Assembly (NCBI RefSeq): GCF_000720135.1
Contig: NZ_JOIU01000008.1
Span: 434,001 to 498,000, forward strand
Reading direction: 5' to 3'
DNA from: Streptomyces sp. NRRL S-1022
Lineage (GTDB): Bacteria; Actinomycetota; Actinomycetes; Streptomycetales; Streptomycetaceae
Length of the DNA: 64,000 bases
The notes beneath the pieces are model-generated. The model worked only from the letters and a program-made list of their open reading frames with translations, did no database searches and had not been told where the DNA came from. The position numbers were made by a program, and so were the translations under genes. Below are positions 18,101-25,622 of the stretch, piece by piece; the stretch's first letter is position 1; each line of letters begins with the position of its first letter.

Positions 18101-18673
18101 GTGCTGAAGACTCCCTCCCCCACCACCCCCCTGGCTTCCGGGCATGCTGAGGGGGTGAGCAACGACGAGTTCCGGGCCGCGATGTCCCGGCTGGCCGCGG
18201 GCGTGGTCCTGGTCACCGCGCAGGAACCGCCGCTGGACCCGGACGACCCCGGGGCGCCGGGCGTGGAGGACGTCGGCATGACCGCCACCGCCTTCCTGTC
18301 GGTCTCCCTCGACCCGCCGCTGGTCATGGTCAGCCTGCGCACCGGCGCCCGCATGGACGACCTGCTCGACGAGCAGCCGCTGTGGGCGGTGTCGGTCCTC
18401 GCCGAGAGCCAGCGGCACATCGCGGGCCGGTTCGCCATGAAGGGCCGCATCAGCGACCGGCTGCTCTTCGAGGACATCCCCTACGTCCGCGGCGAGGCCA
18501 CCGGCGCCCCGCTCGTCGGCGGCGCGCTGGCCACCCTGGAGTGCCGCACCGAGCAGCGGGTGACCGCCGGCGACCACACCCTGGTCATCGGCCGCGTCCT
18601 CACCGCCCGCGTACCGAGCGCCGAGGGCGGCCCGCTGCTGTACTTCCGCGGCCGGTACCGCCGGCTGGGCTGA
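18101..18673 (+). CDS. Flavin reductase-like FMN-binding protein
   Basis: A 190-residue split-barrel flavin reductase family protein. Conserved text FRAAMSRLAAGVVLVTA, GMTATAFLSVSLDPPLVMVSL and LATLECRTEQRVTAGDHTLVIGRV marks the FMN-binding barrel that supplies reduced flavin to monooxygenases. The start may be GTG at 18101 or GTG at 18155 (before SNDEFRAAM); the second gives the usual family length. The last 74 bases overlap the convergent sigma-factor gene. No partner monooxygenase is adjacent. Confidence 0.85.
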   Translation: MLKTPSPTTPLASGHAEGVSNDEFRAAMSRLAAGVVLVTAQEPPLDPDDPGAPGVEDVGMTATAFLSVSLDPPLVMVSLRTGARMDDLLDEQPLWAVSVLAESQRHIAGRFAMKGRISDRLLFEDIPYVRGEATGAPLVGGALATLECRTEQRVTAGDHTLVIGRVLTARVPSAEGGPLLYFRGRYRRLG

Positions 18674-19550
18674 GCCGGAGACTCCCCGGCCCGGGGGCCG
18701 GCGGGAGCTCCTGGGCCTCCTCCACGGTCAGCTCCGCCAGCTGCGACGGGGCGGTGACGATGTCGATCCCCGTGATGCGGTCGGCGGCGAAGGTGAAGGC
18801 CAGGACCCGCTCCGGGCGGCCGTCGGCGAAGACCGCGAGGCCGGTCGCGCCGTCGACCAGGACCGGACGCGCCACACGGGCCAGGCGGGCGAAGCCCGCC
18901 GCGCCGGCGGCGACCCGGGCCGCGCCGCCGGTCACGCCGGCCTCCGTGCGGGCCACCACGTCCGGGTCGAGCACCGCGAGCAGCGCCTCGAAGTCGCCGT
19001 CCCGCGCGGCGGCCAGGAACGCGTCGACCACCCGCCGCTGCCGGGCCAGGTCGGCTCCCGGCACCGCCACGCCCCGCACCCGGCGCCGGGCCCGGCTGGC
19101 GAGCTGCCGCGCCGCGGCCGCGTTGCGCCCGAGGACGCCGCCGACCTCCCCGAAGGGCACCCCGAACAGGTCGTGCAGCACGAAGGCCAGCCGCTCGGCC
19201 GGCGAGAGGGTGTCGAGGACGACGAGGAGGGCGAGCCCGACCGAGTCGGCGAGCAGGGCGTCCTCGGCGGGGTCCGGCCCGGCGGACGGCGCGTGCCGCC
19301 CGCCGTCCAGCGGCTCCTCGCCCCGGGTGCGGCGCGAGCGCAGCATGTCGAGGCAGACCCGGCCGACGACGGTGGTCAGCCAGCCGCCGAGGTTCTCCAC
19401 CTCCCGCGTGTCGGACCGGCTCAGCCGGAACCACGCCTCCTGGACGGCGTCCTCGGCCTCGGCGGCGGAGCCGAGCATCCGATAGGCGACGGCCCGCAGG
19501 TGCTCCCGGTAGGACTCGAACCGCTCGGCGAGAAAGTCGTTGTCGGTCAT
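18600..19550 (-). CDS. ECF41-type RNA polymerase sigma factor with SnoaL-like tail
   Basis: A 316-residue extracytoplasmic-function sigma factor. Sigma-2 (YRMLGSAAEAEDAVQEAWFR) and sigma-4 (LSPAERLAFVLHDLFGVPFGEV) are followed by about 125 residues of SnoaL/NTF2-like domain (FLAAARDGDFEALLAVLDPD). That tail defines the ECF41/SigJ group, where it replaces an anti-sigma factor and tunes activity. The start is ATG at 19550. An ECF41-type promoter precedes it, so autoregulation is likely. The usual ECF41 partner (a carboxymuconolactone decarboxylase or oxidoreductase gene) is not adjacent; the convergent flavin reductase is the only redox neighbour. The C-terminal 35 residues are Arg/Gly-rich and atypical. 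Confidence 0.88.
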   Translation of the reverse strand: MTDNDFLAERFESYREHLRAVAYRMLGSAAEAEDAVQEAWFRLSRSDTREVENLGGWLTTVVGRVCLDMLRSRRTRGEEPLDGGRHAPSAGPDPAEDALLADSVGLALLVVLDTLSPAERLAFVLHDLFGVPFGEVGGVLGRNAAAARQLASRARRRVRGVAVPGADLARQRRVVDAFLAAARDGDFEALLAVLDPDVVARTEAGVTGGAARVAAGAAGFARLARVARPVLVDGATGLAVFADGRPERVLAFTFAADRITGIDIVTAPSQLAELTVEEAQELPPAPGPGSLRLSPAGGTGRGSTAAGRPRRSVRGR

Positions 19551-19598
19551 GGGGCCCGGCCTCTCCGTCGTCGTCCGCGGCCGCTGCCGCACCCCTGT

Positions 19599-19625
19599 GA
19601 CGAGTGGCGGCGGGCGGATGTGACA
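19599..19625 (-). promoter_or_regulatory. ECF41-type promoter of the sigma gene
   Basis: On the minus strand TGTCACA (19625-19619), 16 bases, CGTC (19602-19599). This is the published ECF41 -35/-10 pair with correct spacing, about 50 bases before the sigma-factor ATG, and implies self-activation. Confidence 0.75.
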
Positions 19626-19634
19626 GGACCTCGG

Positions 19635-20072
19635 CTAGCCCCAGTCCCGTCCCGAGCGGCCGCGCTTGGTGTCCGCGCGCTGCTTCTTCTCCCGCAGCCG
19701 GCGTTCGTTGATGCCGCGCGGGATGCGGGTCGGCTTGCGGGGCTTCGGCGGCGGCGCGCTGGCCTCCGCGAGGAGCGCGGCGAGGCGTACGGCGGCGGCC
19801 TCCCGGTTGCGCCACTGGGAGCGGTGCTCCGAGGCCCGTACGGAGACGACCCCGTCGACGAGGCGGCCGGCCAGCCGCCGCAGCGCCCGCTCCTTCCACA
19901 CCGGGGGCAGTGCCTCGGTGCGGGCGAGGTCGAAGCGCAGCTCGACCTGCGAGTCGCTGGTGTTGACGTGCTGTCCGCCGGGCCCGGACGACCTGGAGAA
20001 ACGCCACATCAGCTCGGCCTCGGGAAGCGAGACGGAGCCACGGATGAAATAGGGCCCGGACATGCCCTCCAT
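19635..20072 (-). CDS. arfB: Peptidyl-tRNA hydrolase ArfB (class-I release-factor-like)
   Basis: A 145-residue ribosome-rescue factor that hydrolyses peptidyl-tRNA on stalled ribosomes. The catalytic GGQ is in SSGPGGQHVNTSDSQVELRF near residue 33. The C-terminal basic tail (KPRKPTRIPRGINERRLREKKQR) is the part that enters the empty mRNA channel. Length is normal. An ATG three codons downstream (20063) is an equal start candidate. The gene is alone, between the sigma factor promoter and terD. Confidence 0.92.
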   Translation of the reverse strand: MEGMSGPYFIRGSVSLPEAELMWRFSRSSGPGGQHVNTSDSQVELRFDLARTEALPPVWKERALRRLAGRLVDGVVSVRASEHRSQWRNREAAAVRLAALLAEASAPPPKPRKPTRIPRGINERRLREKKQRADTKRGRSGRDWG

Positions 20073-20249
20073 GTTCCCGGTCCGGCCCGGCGCACGTCAC
20101 CTGGATTTCCGGTTCGGTAAAAAAGGTAAAGGCATCCGGAACCACGGGGACCCCCCTCGACGTTGTCCCGGGTGACGGTAGCTTCGTCGGCACAGAGTGC
20201 GCGCAGAGTGCACGGATATGCACGGGTATCTAAGGAAGGGACTCCCAAC

Positions 20250-20825
20250 ATGGCTGTAAGCCTGTCCAAGGGTGGCAACGTCTCGCTCACCAAGGAGGCT
20301 CCGGGCCTGACCGCCGTCACCGTGGGCCTCGGCTGGGACGTCCGCACCACCACCGGCACGGACTTCGACCTGGACGCCTCCGCCATCGCGGTGAACGGAC
20401 AGGGCAGGGTCTACTCGGACGGCCACTTCGTCTTCTTCAACAACAAGCAGAGCCCGGACAACTCGATCGTCCACACGGGCGACAACCGCACGGGCGAGGG
20501 CGCCGGCGACGACGAGGCGATCAACGTCAACCTGGCCGCGCTGCCGGCCGACATCGACAAGGTCGTCTTCCCGGTCTCCATCTACGACGCCGAGAACCGC
20601 GGCCAGAACTTCGGCCAGGTCCGCAACGCCTACATCCGCATCGTCAACCAGGCCGGCGGCGCCGAGATCGCGCGCTACGACCTGTCGGAGGACGCGGCCA
20701 CCGAGACGGCCATGATCTTCGGCGAGCTGTACCGCAACGGCGCGGAGTGGAAGTTCCGCGCGGTGGGCCAGGGCTACGCCTCGGGCCTGGTCGGCATCGC
20801 CCAGGACTTCGGCGTCAACGTCTGA
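20250..20825 (+). CDS. terD: TerD-family stress/tellurite-resistance protein
   Basis: A 191-residue calcium-binding TerD protein. It opens with the invariant [20 protein letters not shown]. The acidic loops [17 protein letters not shown] and [19 protein letters not shown] hold the calcium ligands, and [21 protein letters not shown] is the family signature. AAGGAAGGG precedes the ATG. It is cytosolic; Streptomyces have many paralogues implicated in stress and differentiation. The gene is monocistronic and ends at a strong hairpin. Confidence 0.96.
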   Translation: MAVSLSKGGNVSLTKEAPGLTAVTVGLGWDVRTTTGTDFDLDASAIAVNGQGRVYSDGHFVFFNNKQSPDNSIVHTGDNRTGEGAGDDEAINVNLAALPADIDKVVFPVSIYDAENRGQNFGQVRNAYIRIVNQAGGAEIARYDLSEDAATETAMIFGELYRNGAEWKFRAVGQGYASGLVGIAQDFGVNV

Positions 20826-20843
20826 GCACCGGGCCGGGCGCGA

Positions 20844-20873
20844 AGGTCCCCCCGGCGCCCGCCGGGGGGACCT
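20844..20873. terminator. Bidirectional hairpin terminator
   Basis: A perfect 14-base inverted repeat with a 2-base centre (20844-20857 and 20860-20873) lies between the convergent terD and the unknown gene at 20889. Confidence 0.85.
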
Positions 20874-20888
20874 CTTCCACAGGCGGGG

Positions 20889-21437
20889 TCACGGCATCCG
20901 CGGGAAGCGGGCCTGAAGGGTCCAGACGGCCGGGTTCTCCGCCAGGTCCTCGTGCAGGTCGGTGAGGTCCGCGAGCAGGTCGTGCAGGAAGTCGCGGGCC
21001 TCGCGGCGCAGCTCCGTGTGGGAGAAGCTCAGCGGGGACTCCTCGGCCGGCACCCAGTCGGCGCTGATGTCCACCCAGCCGAAGCGGCGCTCGAAGAGCA
21101 TCCGGTCGGTGGACTCGGTGAAGTCCAGCTCGGCGCGCTGCGGCCGGGCGGCGCGGGAGCCCATCGGGTCCCGGTCCAGCCGTTCCGCGATGTCGCACAG
21201 CGCCCACGCGAAGTCCAGCACCGGCACCCATCCCCAGGCTGTGGACAGTTCCCGGTCGGTCTCGGTGTCCGCGAGATAGACGTCCCCGCAGAACAGGTCG
21301 TGGCGCAGCGCGTGGACGTCCGCGCGGCGGTAGTCGGTCTGCGGGGGGTCCGGGAACCGGTTGGAGAGGGCGTAGCCGATGTCGAGCACGGGGGAGATGG
21401 TGTCACGCCGGTCCGGCGGCTCCTGTCCGCGGTGCAC
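20889..21437 (-). CDS. Hypothetical protein
   Basis: A 182-residue acidic protein I cannot assign. Segments such as YALSNRFPDPPQTDYRRADVH and STAWGWVPVLDFAWALCDIA, plus a C-terminal helix rich in Leu and Asp (DFLHDLLADLTDLHEDLAEN), suggest a soluble alpha/beta protein. No signal or membrane span. The GTG at 21437 is used; GTG at 21389 is an alternative. It is divergent from the M1 peptidase and conserved in position next to terD as far as I recall in streptomycetes. Confidence 0.75.
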   Translation of the reverse strand: MHRGQEPPDRRDTISPVLDIGYALSNRFPDPPQTDYRRADVHALRHDLFCGDVYLADTETDRELSTAWGWVPVLDFAWALCDIAERLDRDPMGSRAARPQRAELDFTESTDRMLFERRFGWVDISADWVPAEESPLSFSHTELRREARDFLHDLLADLTDLHEDLAENPAVWTLQARFPRMP

Positions 21438-21460
21438 CCCGCCCGCCTAGGATCACTGAC

Positions 21461-22855
21461 ATGTCCAGATCCTTACGCCTTGTCCAGGCGTTCGCCGCCC
21501 TGCTCGCCCTCGCGCTCACGGGCACCGCGTGCGACGGCGGGGTGCGGGGCACCCCGGGCGGCTCCGGCGTCCGCGACCCGTACTTCCCGAAGGCCGGCAA
21601 CGGCGGCTACGACGTCGGGCACTACGCCCTGACCCTGGACTACACCCCGGCCACCCGCCGGCTCACCGGCACGGCGGTCGTCACCGCCCGGGCCACCCGG
21701 GACCTGTCGGCCTTCGACCTGGACCTCGCCGGGCTGCGCGTCGACTCGGTCACCGTCGAGGGCAAGGACGCCCGCTGGAACCGTGCCGGCCAGGAACTCA
21801 CCGTCCGCCCGCACGACGACCTGAGCAAGGGCGAGGCGTTCCGCACGACCGTCCGCTACTCGGGCACCCCGCGCACCCTCACCGACCCCGACGGCTCCGA
21901 GGAGGGCTGGCTGCCCACCGCCGACGGCGCCCTGGCGCTCGGCGAACCGGTCGGCTCCATGGCCTGGTTCCCCGGCAGCCACCACCCCTCCGACAAGGCG
22001 TCCTACGACATCACGGTCACCGTCCCGAAGGGTCTCCAGGCCGTCTCCAACGGCGAGTTGGCCGACCAGCGCACGCAGGACGGCCGCACCACCTACCACT
22101 GGCACTCCGCGCAGCCCATGGCGAGCTATCTCGCCACCGTCGCCATCGGGCACTACGCCATCACGCGCACCACCGGCCCGCACGGCCTGCCCGTCGTCAC
22201 CGCCGTCGATCGGACCCAGGCCGCGGCGAGCAGGAAGGTCCTGGCGAAGATCCCGGAGATCCTCGACTGGGAGGAGTACAACTTCGGGCCGTACCCGTTC
22301 TCCTCGGCCGGTGCGATCGTCGACCGGCGGGGCGACGCCGGGTACGCGCTGGAGACCCAGACCCGGCCCGTGTTCCCCGCCGACCAGCTCACCACCCCGA
22401 TCCTCGTGCACGAGCTCGCCCACCAGTGGTACGGCGACTCGGTCACCCCCGCGAGCTGGCGCGACATGTGGCTCAACGAGGGCTTCGCGACCTACGCCGA
22501 GTGGCTTTACGACGAGGACCACGGCGGCAAGAGCGCCCAGGAGCGGTTCACCGAGGTGTACGAGGAGGACGACGAGGCCGTCTGGGCCTTCCCGCCCGCC
22601 AAGCCCTCCGGCGCCGCGCACATCTCCGACACCCCGGTCTACGAGCGGGGCGCGATGGTCCTGCAGAAGATCCGGCAGAAGGTCGGCGACGACACCTTCT
22701 ACGCCATCATCCAGGGCTGGGCCGCCGCCCGCCGCCACGGCACGGCGAGCACCGCCGACTTCACCGCGTACGTCGAGAAGAAGGCCCCGCACCGGGATTT
22801 CGGCGGGATCTGGAAGGACTGGCTGTACGGGGAAGGCCGGCCGGCCCACCCGTGA
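21461..22855 (+). CDS. M1-family zinc metallopeptidase, lipoprotein
   Basis: A 464-residue gluzincin aminopeptidase-like protein. The signal peptide ends in the lipobox LTGTAC, so it is anchored outside the membrane. The M1 beta-sheet domain (about 45-240) leads into the catalytic domain with HELAHQWYGD and, 18 residues on, the third zinc ligand in WLNEGFATYAEWLYDE. The GxMEN exopeptidase motif is replaced by YALETQTRP, usual in this actinobacterial branch. The C-terminal helical domain is short or absent, so it is a compact M1 enzyme. It is a single-gene unit. Confidence 0.92.
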   Translation: MSRSLRLVQAFAALLALALTGTACDGGVRGTPGGSGVRDPYFPKAGNGGYDVGHYALTLDYTPATRRLTGTAVVTARATRDLSAFDLDLAGLRVDSVTVEGKDARWNRAGQELTVRPHDDLSKGEAFRTTVRYSGTPRTLTDPDGSEEGWLPTADGALALGEPVGSMAWFPGSHHPSDKASYDITVTVPKGLQAVSNGELADQRTQDGRTTYHWHSAQPMASYLATVAIGHYAITRTTGPHGLPVVTAVDRTQAAASRKVLAKIPEILDWEEYNFGPYPFSSAGAIVDRRGDAGYALETQTRPVFPADQLTTPILVHELAHQWYGDSVTPASWRDMWLNEGFATYAEWLYDEDHGGKSAQERFTEVYEEDDEAVWAFPPAKPSGAAHISDTPVYERGAMVLQKIRQKVGDDTFYAIIQGWAAARRHGTASTADFTAYVEKKAPHRDFGGIWKDWLYGEGRPAHP

Positions 22856-22906
22856 GAACGGGCGGTCCGGCCGGCCGGCTGCCGTACGGGGGCGGCTACT
22901 TGACGT

Positions 22907-23109
22907 TCACGGCCCCGTCCAGGCCGCCGCCACCGCCCCGTACTCCGCGCCGCCCGGGCCGTACAGGCCGGCCGCCGCCTGGAGGGTGCCGGTGCGGGTG
23001 CCCGCGTAAGGGGAGTTGTAGGACACCCCGTTGACCGCCTTCGCGCCGCTGCCCCCGGACAGCAGGTGGAAGAAGTGGTTGGCGACACCGGACGAGTAAG
23101 CGCAGTTGG
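22907..23109 (-). pseudogene. Remnant of a secreted M4 (thermolysin-type) metallopeptidase C-terminus
   Basis: The minus strand encodes NCAYSSGVANHFFHLLSGGS and, in the same frame, LQAAAGLYGPGGAEYGAVAA before a TGA. Both match the very end of Streptomyces M4 neutral proteases. The normal segment between them (about 30 residues with the GIGRDKAAAIWYRAL helix) is missing in frame, and nothing upstream (the HExxH domain, propeptide or signal) is present. About 200 bases of a roughly 1.6-kb gene survive. I infer a decayed gene, not an active one. Confidence 0.75.
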
Positions 23110-23180
23110 GGCGTGGAACGTCACACCCCGCCCCGCGGGCGGCCCGGCACCCGCGACCGCGCCCGCCACCCGGCCGCCCG

Positions 23181-23870
23181 TTACTCGACCCGGATGCCCA
23201 TCGCCGCCGCCAGCGCCGGCGCCAGGTCCAGCAGCTGCCCGGTGCTGATCACCGCGCCGGAGAGCCGGTCCAGACCCCGGGCGACCTCCAGCGGCGCCGC
23301 CCCGCGCAGGTCCACGTCCGTCAGGGTCGCACCGCCGAAGTCGGCCTCCCTCAGGGCGCAGTCGGTGAACTCCACCCGCTCCAGGCGCGCGCCCGCGAAG
23401 TCCGGCTCCACCAGGACGCAGGAGTCGAAGACGACGTCCTTCAGGCGGGCCTCGCGGAGGTTCAGGTAGTCGATCTTGCCGCCCCGGATCACCACCCGCT
23501 CCAGCACCGCGCCGTGCATCTGCGTGCCGCCCAGGCGCGCGTCGACCAGCTCCACGTCCCGGAACGTGGACTCGGCGAACTGCGTGCCCACACCCCGCAG
23601 TCCCGTCAGCACCGAGTCCAGCACCCGGGCCCGGCCCAGCGCCGTCCCGTCCAGCGCGCAGCCCGTCAGCGCGCAGTCCATGAACCGGGCCCCCGCACCG
23701 TCCTGCCCGCCCACGTCCAGCTCACGGAACTCCAGCCCGTCGTAGTCGCCGTCCGGCTCCAGCTCCCCTCCGGCCCACGGCTCCAACGGCGGCAGCCGCA
23801 CCTCCGGCCGCCGCGCACCCCGCACCGCCCCCCGGCCCGCCGGCCGGCTCCCCGTCGCTCGCCTCACCAT
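23181..23870 (-). CDS. Pentapeptide-repeat protein
   Basis: A 229-residue protein. From about residue 60 to 200 it has the five-residue periodicity of a right-handed quadrilateral beta-helix (DCALTGCALDGTALGRARVL, NLREARLKDVVFDSC, READFGGATLTDVDL). Such proteins are cytosolic; some mimic DNA and protect gyrase, but most are uncharacterised. The start at MVRRATG is chosen over an upstream ATG, which adds 22 residues with no similarity to the fold. The N-terminal 30 residues are Arg-rich. Single gene. Confidence 0.88.
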   Translation of the reverse strand: MVRRATGSRPAGRGAVRGARRPEVRLPPLEPWAGGELEPDGDYDGLEFRELDVGGQDGAGARFMDCALTGCALDGTALGRARVLDSVLTGLRGVGTQFAESTFRDVELVDARLGGTQMHGAVLERVVIRGGKIDYLNLREARLKDVVFDSCVLVEPDFAGARLERVEFTDCALREADFGGATLTDVDLRGAAPLEVARGLDRLSGAVISTGQLLDLAPALAAAMGIRVE

Positions 23871-24024
23871 GCACCCATGCTGCACCCCGCCACTGACAAT
23901 CCACCTGACCTGGGGAAACACCGGAATGTCAGCCACGGCGGGGCGCCGGCCGGTCCGCCCTTGACCTCAAGCGCGCTCGAGGTCGGAGGGTGGGGGCACC
24001 ACGTCGTCTCCCCCGGGGGGTCCC

Positions 24025-24996
24025 ATGCACGCCGTCCGTCTGCACGCCTTCGGCCCGGCCGAGAACCTGATCCACGAGGAGGTGCCGGACCCGGTCCCCG
24101 GCCCCGGCCAGGTGCGGATCGCGGTCGCTGCGGCCGGGGTGCACCTGCTCGACGCGGCCCTGCGGGAGGGACACCGGGGCCCGCTGCCCGAGCTGCCCGC
24201 CCTGCCGACCGTGCCCGGCCGCGAGGTCGCGGGCGTCGTGGACGCGCTCGGCGACGGCGTGGACGCGCTGTGGCTCGGCCGCCGGGTGGTGGCCCACCTG
24301 GGCCTCGTGCCCGGCGGCTACGCCGAGCTGGCCGTCACCGAGGTCGAACGCCTCCACGACATCCCGGAGAACCTGGACCCCGCCGCGGCCGTCGCCATGA
24401 TCGGCACCGGCCGTACGGCGCTGGGCATCGCGCAGTTCGCCGAGCCGGGACCGGACGACGTCGTGGTCGTACCGGCCGCGGCCGGCGGTATCGGCACCCT
24501 GCTCGTCCAGCACGCCGGGAACGCCGGAGCCACCGTGATCGGCCTCGCCGGCGGCCCGGAGAAGACCGCCCGCGTCCGCGCGAACGGCGCCGGCCTCGCC
24601 GTCGACTACACCGACCCCGGCTGGCCGGCCGAGGTCCGCGCCCACCTCGGGGGCCGGCCCGCCACCCTCGTCTACGACGGCGTCGGCGGCCAGGTCGCCC
24701 GGGAGGCCGTCGCCCTGCTCGGCCCCGGCGGCCGGCACCTGGTCTTCGGCTGGTCGGCGGAGGGCATCGCCGACGGCCGGGGGTACGCCGTCGAGGGCCT
24801 CTCGGAGTCCGTGCTCGGCCCGGCGATGCTCCGGAAGGCCGGCGGCCTGCGCGCCCTGGAACTGCGCGCCCTCGCCGAGGCCGCCCAGGGCCGCCTGCGC
24901 CCGGCCGTCACCCGCTTCCCCCTCGCCGGGGCCGCCACCGCCCACCGGGCGCTGGAGGGCCGGACCACGATCGGCAAGGTGGTACTGGAACCGTGA
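24025..24996 (+). CDS. Zinc-type alcohol dehydrogenase-like NADPH:quinone reductase (MDR)
   Basis: A 323-residue medium-chain reductase. The N-terminal catalytic fold (MHAVRLHAFGPAENLIHEEV, then VPGREVAGVVDALG) is followed by a Rossmann domain with the dinucleotide loop PAAAGGIGTLLVQHAG. The zinc-ligand cysteines are absent, so it belongs to the quinone oxidoreductase branch rather than alcohol dehydrogenases. A GGGGGG stretch lies 7 bases before the ATG. It is monocistronic with convergent GNAT downstream. Substrate unknown. Confidence 0.9.
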   Translation: MHAVRLHAFGPAENLIHEEVPDPVPGPGQVRIAVAAAGVHLLDAALREGHRGPLPELPALPTVPGREVAGVVDALGDGVDALWLGRRVVAHLGLVPGGYAELAVTEVERLHDIPENLDPAAAVAMIGTGRTALGIAQFAEPGPDDVVVVPAAAGGIGTLLVQHAGNAGATVIGLAGGPEKTARVRANGAGLAVDYTDPGWPAEVRAHLGGRPATLVYDGVGGQVAREAVALLGPGGRHLVFGWSAEGIADGRGYAVEGLSESVLGPAMLRKAGGLRALELRALAEAAQGRLRPAVTRFPLAGAATAHRALEGRTTIGKVVLEP

Positions 24997-25110
24997 GGGA
25001 CCCCGGCCGGGGCCGGTGAGGCACATGGGCAGGGACAGGGCTCCGCACCACCGCGCGACCGGCCGCCGACGCCCCGGGGCCGCCGGACCACCGCCCCCGC
25101 CGGCGGACCG

Positions 25111-25590
25111 TCAGCCGGCGGCGCCCAGTGCCTTCAACGCGTCGTCCGTGAGGCGGTACACCGTCCACTCGTCCTGCGGGCGCGCGCCCAGCGCCTCGTA
25201 GAAGCCGATCGCCGGCCGGTTCCAGTTCAGCACCGACCACTCCAGCCGCTCGTACCCACGCTCCCCGCAGATGCGCGCCAGCTCCGCCAGCAGCGCCCGC
25301 CCGTGCCCGCCGCCGCGCGCCTCGGGCCGCACGTACAGGTCCTCCAGGTAGATGCCGTGCACCCCGCGCCACGTGGAGAAGCTGAGGAACCACAGCGCGA
25401 ACCCGACCGGCTCGCCGCTCTCCTCGTCCACCGCCAGGTGCGCGAACGCGGCCGGCCGCTCCCCGAACAACGCCTCCCGCAACTGCTCCTCGCTCGCCCG
25501 GGCCTCCTCGGCCGCCTTCTCGTACTCGGCCAGCTCACGGATCAGGGTGTGGATGACAGGGACGTCGTCAGGGGTGGCGCTACGAATCAT
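25111..25590 (-). CDS. GNAT family N-acetyltransferase
   Basis: A 159-residue acetyltransferase. It opens MIRSATPDDVPVIHTLIREL; the acetyl-CoA loop is EDLYVRPEARGGGHGRALL, and the C-terminal beta-bulge reads EWSVLNWNRPAIGFYEALGA. It resembles the spermidine/diamine acetyltransferase-like (SAT) branch, whose members acetylate small amines or thialysine; that is inference. ATG at 25590. It follows the FAD oxidoreductase gene by 32 bases and may be cotranscribed. Confidence 0.92.
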   Translation of the reverse strand: MIRSATPDDVPVIHTLIRELAEYEKAAEEARASEEQLREALFGERPAAFAHLAVDEESGEPVGFALWFLSFSTWRGVHGIYLEDLYVRPEARGGGHGRALLAELARICGERGYERLEWSVLNWNRPAIGFYEALGARPQDEWTVYRLTDDALKALGAAG

Positions 25591-25622
25591 GCGGCGAGGG
25601 TAACCGGTCCGCGCCCCGGGCC

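Noticed and set aside
22699..23169. 156-codon minus-strand frame over the M4 remnant
   Set aside because: It reads the remnant in the wrong frame (Arg/Pro/Thr/Ser-rich) and overlaps the M1 gene end; the M4-like text is in another frame.
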